DNA of 64,000 nt from Pseudomonas sp. Irchel 3A7 (GTDB lineage Bacteria; Pseudomonadota; Gammaproteobacteria; Pseudomonadales; Pseudomonadaceae), in assembly GCF_900187565.1 (NCBI RefSeq), contig NZ_FYED01000006.1, positions 310,001 to 374,000 of the forward strand, in the 5' to 3' direction. This document shows positions 9,740-18,210 of the stretch, piece after piece. Within the stretch, counting starts at the first letter, position 1, and every line of letters starts with the position of its first letter. A program made the position numbers and the translations under genes. A model generated the notes under the pieces. It was not told the origin of the DNA and ran no database searches. It worked only from the letters and a program-made list of their open reading frames with translations.

Positions 9740-9809
9740 ACATTCGCGACGTATGTAAGTTGACATACATCGCGTATGTCGTATTGTGTCCGACATACGA
9801 GGCGTATGC
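9740..9809. promoter_or_regulatory. Triple palindromic operator between tetR and the NAD-kinase-like gene
   Basis: Three 17-bp sites fit the pattern ACATWCG-N3-CGTATGT. They lie at 9740-9756 (acattcg cga cgtatgt), 9763-9779 (acataca tcg cgtatgt) and 9793-9809 (acatacg agg cgtatgc). They fill the divergent promoter region and are the probable binding sites of the TetR regulator. That TetR protein binds here is inferred. Confidence 0.8.
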
Positions 9810-9873
9810 AATGAGTCTGAGCAGTGTGCTCTCAGGCTCTGGAGCCTCGCCATTCAGCACAGGATACCGAGCA

Positions 9874-11040
9874 ATGCGTGAACAGCGCGATTCCGATATT
9901 TCACTCATTTACGAAGGCCAGGGGAAAACCCTCGGATTGATTGTCAATCCTGTCGCCGGCATGGGCGGGCCAGTGGGATTGAAGGGCACCGATGGACCCG
10001 AGATTCTGCAGGAAGCAAGGCGTCGCGGCGCGCGGCCGGTCTCCAGTGATCGGGCGTTGCTCGCGCTCAAGCGTCTGGCTGCTTCGGCGACTCCGTTTCG
10101 ACTGATGACCGGTTCTGGGGACTTGGGGGAGGATGTGGCGCGCGCTGCAGGTCTCGACCCGATTGTCGTCTACACGACAACTCCCGGAACGAGTCGTCCC
10201 GATGACACCCGCAATGCCGCGCTCGTCATGGCGTACGCCTCGGTCGACCTGCTCCTTTTCGCAGGGGGCGATGGCACGGCGCGTGATGTGCTGGAAATGG
10301 TCGGCGATCGCGTGCCTATCCTGGGTATCCCGACGGGCGTGAAAATGTACTCCGCCGTGTTCGGAACCAATCCGCAGAATGCTGGAAGTCTTGCAGCACG
10401 GTTCGTTGCCGCAGAACCCTCGGTGCGCTTTCGCGAAGCTGAGGTCATGGACATCGATGAGGCTGCAATACGCAGTGATCAGGTGTCGGCGCGACTTTAT
10501 GGCTACGCCCGCAGCCCGCACGAGCGCCACCTGACGCAAAACGCCAAGGCTGGTTCCGTTGCCAATGAAAACATGGCACTCGACGCCGTGTCCCGGCAGG
10601 TTGTCAGGCAGATGAAATCTGGCTGCCTGTACCTGTTGGGACCGGGTACCACGACACGGCGCGTCATGACGGAGCTCGGCCTGCCTTCGACGCTGCTGGG
10701 CGTAGACGCGGTCATGGACGGCGCGCTGGTTGGCTCCGATCTCAATGAACATGAGTTGATCCGGCTGATGGAGGGGCACGAGACCCGCATCATCGTCGGC
10801 GTTCTTGGCGGCCATGGCAGCCTGTTCGGTCGTGGCAACCAGCAGATCAGCGCCGAGGTCATCCGCCGGGCAGGGCGCGAACACATCATCGTGATCACCT
10901 CGATGGACAAGCTCCTTTCCCTCGATGCCGGCTGCCTGCGCGTCGATACCGGTGACGCCGAAGTCGACGCCATGCTCAACGGCCACATACGTGTGCACAC
11001 AGGACCAGACCGGTCCGTCTTTTTCAGGGTTCGATCCTGA
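9874..11040 (+). CDS. ATP-NAD kinase family protein (AcoX-like)
   Basis: A 388-aa protein with the ATP-NAD kinase fold. LIVNPVAGMGGPVGLKG near residues 18-35 is typical of the AcoX-like subgroup, and the kinase GGDGT motif lies near residues 131-135. The start at 9874 was chosen because it gives the usual family length and has AGGA about 8 bases upstream. An ATG at 9811 is also in frame but would lie directly on the last operator copy. The family name predicts phosphorylation of NAD or a related small molecule; AcoX proteins have no settled reaction. It is the first gene of the TetR-controlled cluster. Confidence 0.82.
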   Translation: MREQRDSDISLIYEGQGKTLGLIVNPVAGMGGPVGLKGTDGPEILQEARRRGARPVSSDRALLALKRLAASATPFRLMTGSGDLGEDVARAAGLDPIVVYTTTPGTSRPDDTRNAALVMAYASVDLLLFAGGDGTARDVLEMVGDRVPILGIPTGVKMYSAVFGTNPQNAGSLAARFVAAEPSVRFREAEVMDIDEAAIRSDQVSARLYGYARSPHERHLTQNAKAGSVANENMALDAVSRQVVRQMKSGCLYLLGPGTTTRRVMTELGLPSTLLGVDAVMDGALVGSDLNEHELIRLMEGHETRIIVGVLGGHGSLFGRGNQQISAEVIRRAGREHIIVITSMDKLLSLDAGCLRVDTGDAEVDAMLNGHIRVHTGPDRSVFFRVRS

Positions 11041-11075
11041 TCATTTGTTTCATCCGAAAAAACGAGGATAACCCC

Positions 11076-12479
11076 ATGAGTAATCATGTCGCCCACCCCT
11101 ACATGGCGAACTCCGTTCCTGCCCTCAAACAGGAAATGCTCGACTCAATCGGTGTCGACAGCATCGAGCAATTGTTCCAGCAGATCCCCGAAGAGCATCG
11201 ACTGCAACGTCCGATTGACTTGCCACCAGCACTCAATGAAAGCGAACTTCGTCGGCACCTGGTCAGTACGCTTTCGAAGAACAAGACTTGCGAGCAGAAC
11301 CTCAACTTTCTGGGGGCCGGTTGTTGGCAGCATCACGTTCCGGCAGCGTGCGACGAGGTGGTACGCCGCAATGAATGGCTGACCTCGGTTTTCGGCGAAC
11401 CGAGTTCGGACCATGGTCGTAATCAAGCCTGGTTTGAATTCTGCAGCCAGCTCGGCGAACTGCTGAACATGGATCTGGTCGGCCTGCCCGTGCGCAGTTG
11501 GGGCTGCGCCGCAGGCCACGCCATTCGCATGGCTACACGCATTACCGGGCGCAACGAAGTGGCGGTGGTACGCGCCATTGACCCGGAGCGCTTGTCGATC
11601 ATTCGCAACTATTGTGAGCCCATTGACATGCCGAGCCACATCGTCGTGCGTCTCGTCGACTATGACCCGGCTACGGGGTTGCTCGATCTCGATCACCTTC
11701 GTGCGTCGATCGGTGCGCAAACCGCTGCCGTCTATTTCGAAACCCCGTCTTACTTCGGTGTGATCGAACAACAAGGAGCCGAGATTGCCGCCATTGCCCA
11801 TGCCGCCGGCGCCGAAGTCATCGTCGGTGTCGATCCCATCTCGCTGGGTGTATTGGCTGCACCGATCGATTTCGGCGCGGACATCGTGGTCGGTACCACG
11901 CAACCGCTCGGCGTGCATATGAACTGCGGGGGCGGTGTCAGCGGTTTCATTGCGACCCGCGACGAAGAACTCTATGCCCACCAGTACCCGACGCTGTTTA
12001 TCAGCATCGCCGAAACCACCAAGCCTGGCGAATACGGTTTCGGCCTGAGCCTGTTCGAACAATCGTCTTACGGTTTGCGTGACAAGGGTAACGATTGGAC
12101 AGGGCATTCGGTGTACATGTGGGCCATCGCCAATGCTGTCTACATGGCCATGATGGGGCCTAAAGGCTTTGAGGACGTGGGCAAAATCATCCTGCAACGG
12201 GCTCACTACGCCGCGAAGCTGCTGGGTGAAATTCCGGGTGTGCGTGTGACGTTCCCGTCCGGCTTCTTCAAGGAGTTCGTGGTGAATTTCGACGAAACCG
12301 GCCTCAGCGTGAAAGACCTCAACAAGCGCCTGCTCGCGCTCGGAATCTTCGGCGGCAAAGACCTGACACAGGATTTTCCAGCGCTTGGGGCCAGCGCCCT
12401 TTACTGCGTCACCGAGATTCACACACAGGCCGATCTTCAGCGTCTGACCGCTGCACTTAAAAAGGTAATCGCACAATGA
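11076..12479 (+). CDS. Glycine dehydrogenase subunit 1-like protein (GcvPA-like)
   Basis: A 467-aa homologue of the N-terminal half of the glycine cleavage P-protein. It is the non-PLP-lysine subunit of the split GcvPA/GcvPB enzyme. The family segment FLGAGCWQHHVPAACDEVV (near residue 80) and the following aromatic/Gly-rich region are recognisable, but many positions differ from housekeeping GcvPA. Its stop overlaps the start of the GcvPB-like gene by 4 bases (ATGA), so the two are translationally coupled. No gcvH, gcvT or lpd is nearby. A dedicated PLP decarboxylase on a different amino acid is therefore an open possibility. Confidence 0.82.
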   Translation: MSNHVAHPYMANSVPALKQEMLDSIGVDSIEQLFQQIPEEHRLQRPIDLPPALNESELRRHLVSTLSKNKTCEQNLNFLGAGCWQHHVPAACDEVVRRNEWLTSVFGEPSSDHGRNQAWFEFCSQLGELLNMDLVGLPVRSWGCAAGHAIRMATRITGRNEVAVVRAIDPERLSIIRNYCEPIDMPSHIVVRLVDYDPATGLLDLDHLRASIGAQTAAVYFETPSYFGVIEQQGAEIAAIAHAAGAEVIVGVDPISLGVLAAPIDFGADIVVGTTQPLGVHMNCGGGVSGFIATRDEELYAHQYPTLFISIAETTKPGEYGFGLSLFEQSSYGLRDKGNDWTGHSVYMWAIANAVYMAMMGPKGFEDVGKIILQRAHYAAKLLGEIPGVRVTFPSGFFKEFVVNFDETGLSVKDLNKRLLALGIFGGKDLTQDFPALGASALYCVTEIHTQADLQRLTAALKKVIAQ

Positions 12480-14032
12480 GCACAACACTCAAGGAATACC
12501 ACGCTCCCGTCTGGAGCGAACCCGTCATTCTGGAGATGGGCTATCCCGGCCGTCGCGGTGTGATTTTTTCCGATGTCGAGCCCGACGTGCAGGCGTCGGT
12601 TGGCAGTGCTGACGGACTGATTCCCGCGATCATGCGACGTTCGCGCAAACCGGCGTTGCCGGAAATGTCCGAGCCCGAGGTGTTGTATCACTACCTGCGT
12701 CTGTCGCAGCAGACCCTGGGCATGATGAACATCAGCCTGTTCGGCACCTGCACCATGAAGTACAACGCCCAGATCAACGAGGCGATGGCCTGGCGCCCGG
12801 AAATCACCCACGTTCATCCCTACCAGGACGAGGATACCCTGCAAGGCGCGCTGGAAGTGGTGCACGGAATGGACAAGATTCTGTGCGAACTGTCCGGGAT
12901 GGATCAGTTCATTTTCCAGGCAGGTGGCGGCGCCGACGCGGCGTACACCAGTTGTGCCGTGACCCGCGCCTACCATGCTTCCCGTGGCGAACTGGCGCAG
13001 CGAGACGAGATCATTACCACGATCCAGACTCACCCCAGCAGTGCCGCGACTGCCGCTGCCGCCGGATTCAAGGTCATTACGCTGATGATCGAGGAGAACG
13101 GTTACCCGTCGCTCGAGTCCCTCAAGGCCGCCGTGTCCAATCGTACCGCTGCGTTGATGGTGAACAACCCCGACGACATGGGTGTGTACAACCCGCAAAT
13201 CCGCGAGTGGGTTCGGGTGGTGCACGAAGCAGGTGGTTTGTGCTTCTACGATCACGCCAACTTCAACGGCGCGATGACCAAGATCCGTGCGCGAGAGCTC
13301 GGTTTCGATGCGTGCATGTTCATGCTGCACAAGACATTCGGCGCACCGAAAAGCGGAGTAGGGGGGCCGGCAGTGGGGGCCTATGGTTGTTCGGCGCAAC
13401 TTGCGCCATTCCTGCCGACGCCTGTGGTCGCTTTCGATGGTGAGCGTTACAGCCTCGACTATGATCGTGCGCAGAGCGCCGGCAAGATCCGCGAATTCTG
13501 GGGCAACGTCCCGGTGATTCTCAAGGCCTATGCCTGGTCGCGGGCCATGGGCGCCGCCGGGATGGCGGAAGCGTCCGATATCTCGGTTCTGGCCAACAAC
13601 TACATGGAAAAAGGTCTGCTGGCGATACGCGGCGTGACCCGTTCACATCCCGAGGCCACGAGCCCGCGGATGGAGATGACGCGCTACAGTCTTGAACAAC
13701 TCAAGGAAGACACCGGGGTTGACGTCCACGATGTGCAGAACCGTATGAGCGACTTCGGCATCGATCCAATGTGGAGCAGCCACCACCCGTGGCTGGTGCC
13801 GGAGCCGTTCACCCCGGAACCGGGCGAAATGTATGGCAAGGAGGCGCTGGACACCTGGATCGCGGTGCTCGCGCGGATCTCCGACGAGGCCTATTCCAAC
13901 CCGGAGATCGTCAAGACTTCGCCCCATAACCAGGCAATCCACAGGCTCAAGAGCGCGCCTCTGGAAGACCCTCAACATTGGGCCATGACCTGGCGGTCGT
14001 TCTTGCGCAAGAACAAGAAGCAAACGGCTTGA
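12476..14032 (+). CDS. Glycine dehydrogenase subunit 2-like protein (GcvPB-like)
   Basis: A 518-aa PLP-dependent protein matching the C-terminal half of the P-protein. The Schiff-base lysine is Lys286 in MLHKTFGAPKSG, the counterpart of the LHKTF motif in GcvP. The N-terminal TMKYNAQINE-type segment is also family-typical. Known relatives decarboxylate glycine and pass aminomethyl to lipoyl-GcvH. Here the carrier protein is absent from the cluster, and the sequence after the lysine differs from the usual glycine-rich stretch. It is coupled to the GcvPA-like gene and followed 133 bases later by an acyl-CoA ligase. The substrate is unknown. Confidence 0.82.
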   Translation: MSTTLKEYHAPVWSEPVILEMGYPGRRGVIFSDVEPDVQASVGSADGLIPAIMRRSRKPALPEMSEPEVLYHYLRLSQQTLGMMNISLFGTCTMKYNAQINEAMAWRPEITHVHPYQDEDTLQGALEVVHGMDKILCELSGMDQFIFQAGGGADAAYTSCAVTRAYHASRGELAQRDEIITTIQTHPSSAATAAAAGFKVITLMIEENGYPSLESLKAAVSNRTAALMVNNPDDMGVYNPQIREWVRVVHEAGGLCFYDHANFNGAMTKIRARELGFDACMFMLHKTFGAPKSGVGGPAVGAYGCSAQLAPFLPTPVVAFDGERYSLDYDRAQSAGKIREFWGNVPVILKAYAWSRAMGAAGMAEASDISVLANNYMEKGLLAIRGVTRSHPEATSPRMEMTRYSLEQLKEDTGVDVHDVQNRMSDFGIDPMWSSHHPWLVPEPFTPEPGEMYGKEALDTWIAVLARISDEAYSNPEIVKTSPHNQAIHRLKSAPLEDPQHWAMTWRSFLRKNKKQTA

Positions 14033-14165
14033 CCCCATGTTCCACCGTTGCAGCGTCCCGCCGATCAGGCGGGGCGTTATCGAAACCTGATCAGAGCTAA
14101 CAATCAGCCATCGGAGGTTTCCAGCACCGCTGCTCACGCTGGCGATCTCCCCACAGGAATACCTC

Positions 14166-15803
14166 ATGTCGATTTTCGAAACGGGCATGGCGCCCTCGGC
14201 AGTCAATCATATCGCCCTCTCTCCACTGAGCTTCATTGAGCGTACTGCCTCTGTCTACGGTCAATATCCGGCGGTCATCCACGGCTCCATAAGGCGCAAC
14301 TGGCAACACACCTATGAGCGCTGCCGGCGGCTGGCCGGTGCGCTCAGCGGACGCGGTATCGGCAAGGGTGATACGGTGGCGGTCATGCTGCCCAACATTC
14401 CGGCGATGCTCGAGGCTCACTTCGGCGTGCCGATGATCGGCGCGGTCCTCAATACCTTGAATGTACGCCTGGATGCGCAGGCCATTGCCTTCATGCTTGA
14501 GCACGGCGAGGCCAAAGTGTTGATCACCGATCGTGAGTTTCACGCCGTCATCAGTGAAGCGTTGAGCTTGCTTTCCCATCCACCACTGGTGATCGATGTC
14601 GACGATCCGGAATACGGCGAAGGCCGCGCAGTCAGCGATCTGGACTACGAAGCGTTCCTCGCCGAAGGCGACCCTCAGTTCGCCTGGCAATGGCCTGAGG
14701 ATGAATGGCAGGCCATTTCGCTCAGCTACACATCCGGCACCACGGGTAATCCCAAGGGCGTGGTTTACCACCATCGCGGTGCCTACCTCAACGCCCTGGG
14801 CAATCAGATGACTTGGGCGATGGGAAACCATCCGGTGTATCTGTGGACATTACCGATGTTCCATTGCAACGGCTGGTGCTATCCGTGGACGGTGACCGCG
14901 CTGGCCGGGACTCACGTGTTCCTGCGCCGTGTCGACCCGCAAAAAATTCTCACGCTGATTCACGAACATCGGGTCAGCCATCTATGCGGGGCGCCCATTG
15001 TTCTCAATGGGCTGGTCAACCTGCCTGACTCGGTCAAAGTCGCCATCGATCATCCGGTCGACGCCATGCTAGCGGGCGCCGCCCCACCGGCCAAAGTCAT
15101 CGGCGCGGTCGAGGAGATGGGGATCAAGGTCACACACGTCTATGGTCTGACCGAAGTGTACGGCCCAGTGACCGTCTGTGCCTGGCATGCGCAATGGGAC
15201 GAGCAACCACTGAATGAGCGTGCAAAGATCAAGGCACGCCAAGGCGTGCGCTATCCGACCCTTGAAGGACTGATGGTTGCCGATCCGCAAACCCTTGAGC
15301 CGGTCCCCTTCGACGGCGCTAGTGTTGGCGAGATTTTCATGCGCGGGAACACGGTCATGAAGGGTTATTTGAAGAACCCCGAAGCCACACGCGAAGCTTT
15401 CGAGGGTGGCTGGTTCCATACCGGCGACCTGGCGGTTCGTCACCTGGACGGCTATGTCGAAATCAAGGATCGCCTCAAGGACATCATCATCTCGGGCGGG
15501 GAGAACATTTCCACCATCGAGGTCGAAGACGTTCTCTATCGTCACCCGGCAGTACTGGAGGCGGCAGTGGTTGCCCGCCCGGACGAAAAGTGGGGTGAAA
15601 CACCTTGTGCCTACATCAAGCTCAAAGACGACTATCAGGGTACCCGGGAAGCCGACATCATCTTGTTCTGTCGTGAACATCTGGCGGGTTTCAAATTGCC
15701 GAAAACCGTGGTGTTCAGCGAGTTGCCGAAAACCTCGACAGGCAAGATCCAGAAGTATTTGCTGCGGGACTGGGCCAAGGCTCTCGGAAAAGAGTGCCTT
15801 TGA
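14166..15803 (+). CDS. AMP-binding acyl-CoA synthetase
   Basis: A 545-aa member of the ANL superfamily, which activates a carboxylic acid to acyl-AMP and then to acyl-CoA. It has the A3 loop YTSGTTGNPKG (near residue 190), the A8 hinge GWFHTGDLAVRHLDGY with the downstream IKDRLKDIIISGGENIS, and the catalytic lysine in PKTSTGKIQK near the C-terminus. The overall shape is that of medium-chain or methylmercaptopropionate-type CoA ligases. It is the last gene of the TetR-associated forward operon, so its acid probably belongs to the same pathway as the GcvP-like pair. Confidence 0.9.
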   Translation: MSIFETGMAPSAVNHIALSPLSFIERTASVYGQYPAVIHGSIRRNWQHTYERCRRLAGALSGRGIGKGDTVAVMLPNIPAMLEAHFGVPMIGAVLNTLNVRLDAQAIAFMLEHGEAKVLITDREFHAVISEALSLLSHPPLVIDVDDPEYGEGRAVSDLDYEAFLAEGDPQFAWQWPEDEWQAISLSYTSGTTGNPKGVVYHHRGAYLNALGNQMTWAMGNHPVYLWTLPMFHCNGWCYPWTVTALAGTHVFLRRVDPQKILTLIHEHRVSHLCGAPIVLNGLVNLPDSVKVAIDHPVDAMLAGAAPPAKVIGAVEEMGIKVTHVYGLTEVYGPVTVCAWHAQWDEQPLNERAKIKARQGVRYPTLEGLMVADPQTLEPVPFDGASVGEIFMRGNTVMKGYLKNPEATREAFEGGWFHTGDLAVRHLDGYVEIKDRLKDIIISGGENISTIEVEDVLYRHPAVLEAAVVARPDEKWGETPCAYIKLKDDYQGTREADIILFCREHLAGFKLPKTVVFSELPKTSTGKIQKYLLRDWAKALGKECL

Positions 15804-16286
15804 CCGGGCGCCATTTGCTTGTCTCGTCTCGCGAATGGGGAGGGGTGCATAGAGGCTGATTCGGCAGGGGCATAACGTGCCCCATGGCCGCGCATGTCTG
15901 ACGCGACTGCGCGGCGACCCTTATTGGGAACGAGCAGCGGCGTCTGGTCGTTCGCAGGGTTCATCGGCGCGGGGGAGGCCAGGCCCGTCAATCTCCTCCT
16001 GTATCAAGGTATCGCAGGCAAAAAAGTCAGCGGGTCGGCAATGCTTCTCGAGAAAGGCATCGTCACGATGAAATGCATAGGCTCTGAAAAAAGGCATCTG
16101 GGCCTCCGGTGCAATCCCGATGACGGGGCGGGCAATCGAGATCGGTATACAGGCTGTGTGGGGGCAGATGAACCTTGGCCGTTGGCGGCAATCCACCCGG
16201 TTTGCACGCCACTGTTGTCAGTGATCATCAAAGGGATGCCTGCAGCTAACGGCTTCGAGTCAGGTCGAACTGGCGGCGATGTCTGA
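15804..16286. other. 483-base gap without a recognised gene
   Basis: The gap is between two convergent genes. Short open frames on both strands were inspected. One on the minus strand (15921-16196) has a reasonably protein-like composition with several Cys and His, but no family was recognised and no good ribosome site is present. No clear terminator was seen. Confidence 0.4.
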
Positions 16287-16724
16287 TTACAGTCGAGCTA
16301 CTTTTTGCGGTTCGCCGCCGCCCCAGTACAACCAGGTCCAACCGTCGCCCTTGCGCTGGAACACCCCGGTGGCGACGTACTGGACGACCGTCGGCTCACT
16401 GTTTTCAATCGTGTGGCCGTCGATGCGGATCTGCGCCCAGGCAATGTCACCGCGCATCCAGGACACGACCAGCCGAGGTTCCCAGCGGATGTTCAAGGTG
16501 GTCACCCACGCCACTCCATTTTGTACCGCCTCGGTTCCCATGAAGAACTCGTCCAGACCGGAGCCGGCGATCGCGACGTCCGGGTCGGCGAAGTACTTGG
16601 CGACGTCCGAACCGGGAGTGGAAAACCCCTGCAGGACTTTCGCGATAAAGTCATTGAGGGATTCCCGAGTCGCCGTGTCGGAGATCATTGAAGGTGACTG
16701 GTACCCAGCGAGGCTGTCGATCAT
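16287..16724 (-). CDS. Nuclear transport factor 2 / SnoaL-like protein
   Basis: A 145-aa protein of the NTF2-like cone fold. It has an N-terminal helix region, then FIAKVLQGFSTPGSDVAKYF, followed by alternating strands rich in Trp (W in the DGWTWLYWGGGE end). Members are small ligand-binding or isomerase-type enzymes. The start at 16724 was chosen because AGGAG lies 6 bases before it; an upstream in-frame ATG at 16805 would begin inside the operator. Two perfect-pattern copies of the TetR-type 17-bp palindrome lie about 80 to 125 bases upstream, so this gene probably shares control with the 9874-15803 operon. Its substrate is unknown. Confidence 0.72.
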   Translation of the reverse strand: MIDSLAGYQSPSMISDTATRESLNDFIAKVLQGFSTPGSDVAKYFADPDVAIAGSGLDEFFMGTEAVQNGVAWVTTLNIRWEPRLVVSWMRGDIAWAQIRIDGHTIENSEPTVVQYVATGVFQRKGDGWTWLYWGGGEPQKVARL

Positions 16725-16801
16725 AAATGCTCCTGTTGGCTTGCGTGGTGTGCGGATTTTTCCGCGGTTGACGGGGTATGTCCGTCCGTACGGAAAACTC
16801 A

Positions 16802-16873
16802 ACATACGAACCGTATGTTAACCATGCTATTTAACATTCGCCTCGTATGTCAAGTGGCGTACATGTCGTATGT
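16802..16873. promoter_or_regulatory. Second set of the 17-bp palindromic operators
   Basis: Two sites match the pattern seen at 9740-9809. They are at 16802-16818 (acatacg aac cgtatgt) and 16834-16850 (acattcg cct cgtatgt). A degenerate third lies at 16857-16873, where only the right arm is intact. They precede the NTF2-like gene on the minus strand. An isolated half-site (gacatacat) occurs near 16981. Confidence 0.78.
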
Positions 16874-17243
16874 TTTTACGTAAGCTCAGGAGTGGAGGGA
16901 GCGTCGGGTTGCTGGAGAATGCGCTGAATCGTGATTGAACGAAGGCAGGATTTTTATGGAGGAGCGGCCAATCCGCAGGTTGACATACATGGCCGCCGCC
17001 CGGCGCACGAAGTTGTTCAGGAGTTGGGGGAGTGTGTTGTTCCACATTTCTCTGCCAACTATTCACAGGTGTGACGATGACGCTCGACAGCCTGCTTTGA
17101 TGCCAGATAGACAAGGCTTGATCGACGGCTGCAGTTTGCTTGCTCATTGTTCCGACTACACAAACAGTGTTGTTGGCGTTCCCGGGTTTATCCGTGCAAA
17201 ACCGGTCGCTAAGGTGCCTTCAATCAACAGCTGGAGAATCAGT
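16874..17243. other. Leader region before ridA
   Basis: No gene was recognised in these 370 bases. An in-frame extension of the RidA reading frame runs back to 16935, but the added residues do not look like family sequence. The region probably carries the RidA promoter; no exact promoter was identified. Confidence 0.4.
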
Positions 17244-17636
17244 ATGAGCAAACGTGACGCCATATTCCCCACGGGTCGGCATGACCTCTATACAGCACAG
17301 ACCTATTCCGCAGCGATCCGATCAGGTGATCTTCTGTTCGTGTCCGGTCAGGTCGGCAGTCGTAGCGATGGCTCGCCCGAGCCGGACTTTGAGGCTCAGG
17401 TCCGTCTGGCATTCGCCAACCTCGAAGCGACCCTGAAAGCGGGTGGGTGCGGGTTTGACGATATCGTCGACGTAACGACCTTTCATACCGATCCCGAAAA
17501 TCAGTTCGGCACAATCATGGCCGTCAAAGGCGAAGTCTTCCCGCATGCGCCCTATCCGAATTGGACGGCGGTCGGAGTCAACTGGCTCGCCGGGTTCGAA
17601 TTCGAGATCAAGGTTATCGCCCGCATTCCTGGATGA
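17244..17636 (+). CDS. RidA family protein (YjgF/YER057c/UK114)
   Basis: A 130-aa RidA-family protein. Members hydrolyse reactive enamines and imines such as 2-aminoacrylate, or act as related deaminases. Family marks are the GDLLFVSGQVG segment near residue 32, the central LAFANLEATLKAGGCGFDDIV, and the C-terminal WTAVGVNWLAGFEFEIKVIARIPG. In canonical RidA an Arg and Glu near the C-terminus bind the substrate; here the corresponding end reads FEIKVIA. The ATG at 17244 has GGAGA 8 bases upstream. A PLP-enzyme cluster next door would be a sensible source of imines. Confidence 0.85.
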   Translation: MSKRDAIFPTGRHDLYTAQTYSAAIRSGDLLFVSGQVGSRSDGSPEPDFEAQVRLAFANLEATLKAGGCGFDDIVDVTTFHTDPENQFGTIMAVKGEVFPHAPYPNWTAVGVNWLAGFEFEIKVIARIPG

Positions 17637-17804
17637 ATGTCCTGACTGGCCCTTTTCAGCAAGGCACCGTCCGAAGCCATCGGCCGCTTTGTGCGTGACC
17701 GAAGTCACGCGCATGAGCGCCAGCATCATGCCGGAGCGCCTGATTCAGAACCTCCGGTACGTTGAAAGCGGCCGGATGCCCGATGATCAAGGGTGAACCA
17801 AAGG

Positions 17805-18116
17805 TTAAAAGTGGATTTCAGCAGTCTTGAGGCCCAGGTCTCGAAGCTCGGCGATCAAGTCATCCAGATGCCCGAAAGACTCGACCTCTTCGTTGTCATC
17901 AACCAGGAAATAACTTCTCCCGGCGTCCTTCTTGAAAAACACAATCCACTCCTTGGGGTTGGTCGGGTTTGCGATCACATGGGTGTCGAAGGACACGCCT
18001 TCGGCATGTTTGGTTTTCACAGCTTTACGATTCATGTCTGTCACCACGCTATGCGCGTTCTCAAAATTCTCAATTGGCAGTGCATGCCCGCCCAGCTCCA
18101 TCTGAGCGTTCACCAT
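17805..18116 (-). CDS. Small hypothetical protein
   Basis: A 103-aa acidic protein with no recognised family. It has an N-terminal helix-rich part, a central stretch FDTHVIANPTNPKEWIVFFKK, and a C-terminal acidic FGHLDDLIAELRDLGLKTAEIHF. The start at 18116 was chosen because GGAG lies 6 bases before it. It is transcribed away from the SulP gene. It is soluble with no signal peptide or transmembrane segment. Confidence 0.65.
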   Translation of the reverse strand: MVNAQMELGGHALPIENFENAHSVVTDMNRKAVKTKHAEGVSFDTHVIANPTNPKEWIVFFKKDAGRSYFLVDDNEEVESFGHLDDLIAELRDLGLKTAEIHF

Positions 18117-18210
18117 AAACATCTCCAGCCACACGAAGCAGTGGAGTCAGGGCATTTCAATTATCACTGTATGTTAATATTATGCACATGCATCCACTGA
18201 GGAGCTAGCC

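Noticed and set aside
9901..10998. Long minus-strand frame opposite the AcoX-like gene
   Set aside because: Shadow of a gene with a recognised GGDGT motif; no protein-family features of its own.
11145..13399. Long minus-strand frames opposite the GcvP-like genes
   Set aside because: Shadows of genuine coupled genes; low-complexity His/Arg-rich translations.
15921..16196. Minus-strand 91-codon frame with several Cys and His
   Set aside because: No ribosome site, no family; kept only as a note in the gap entry.
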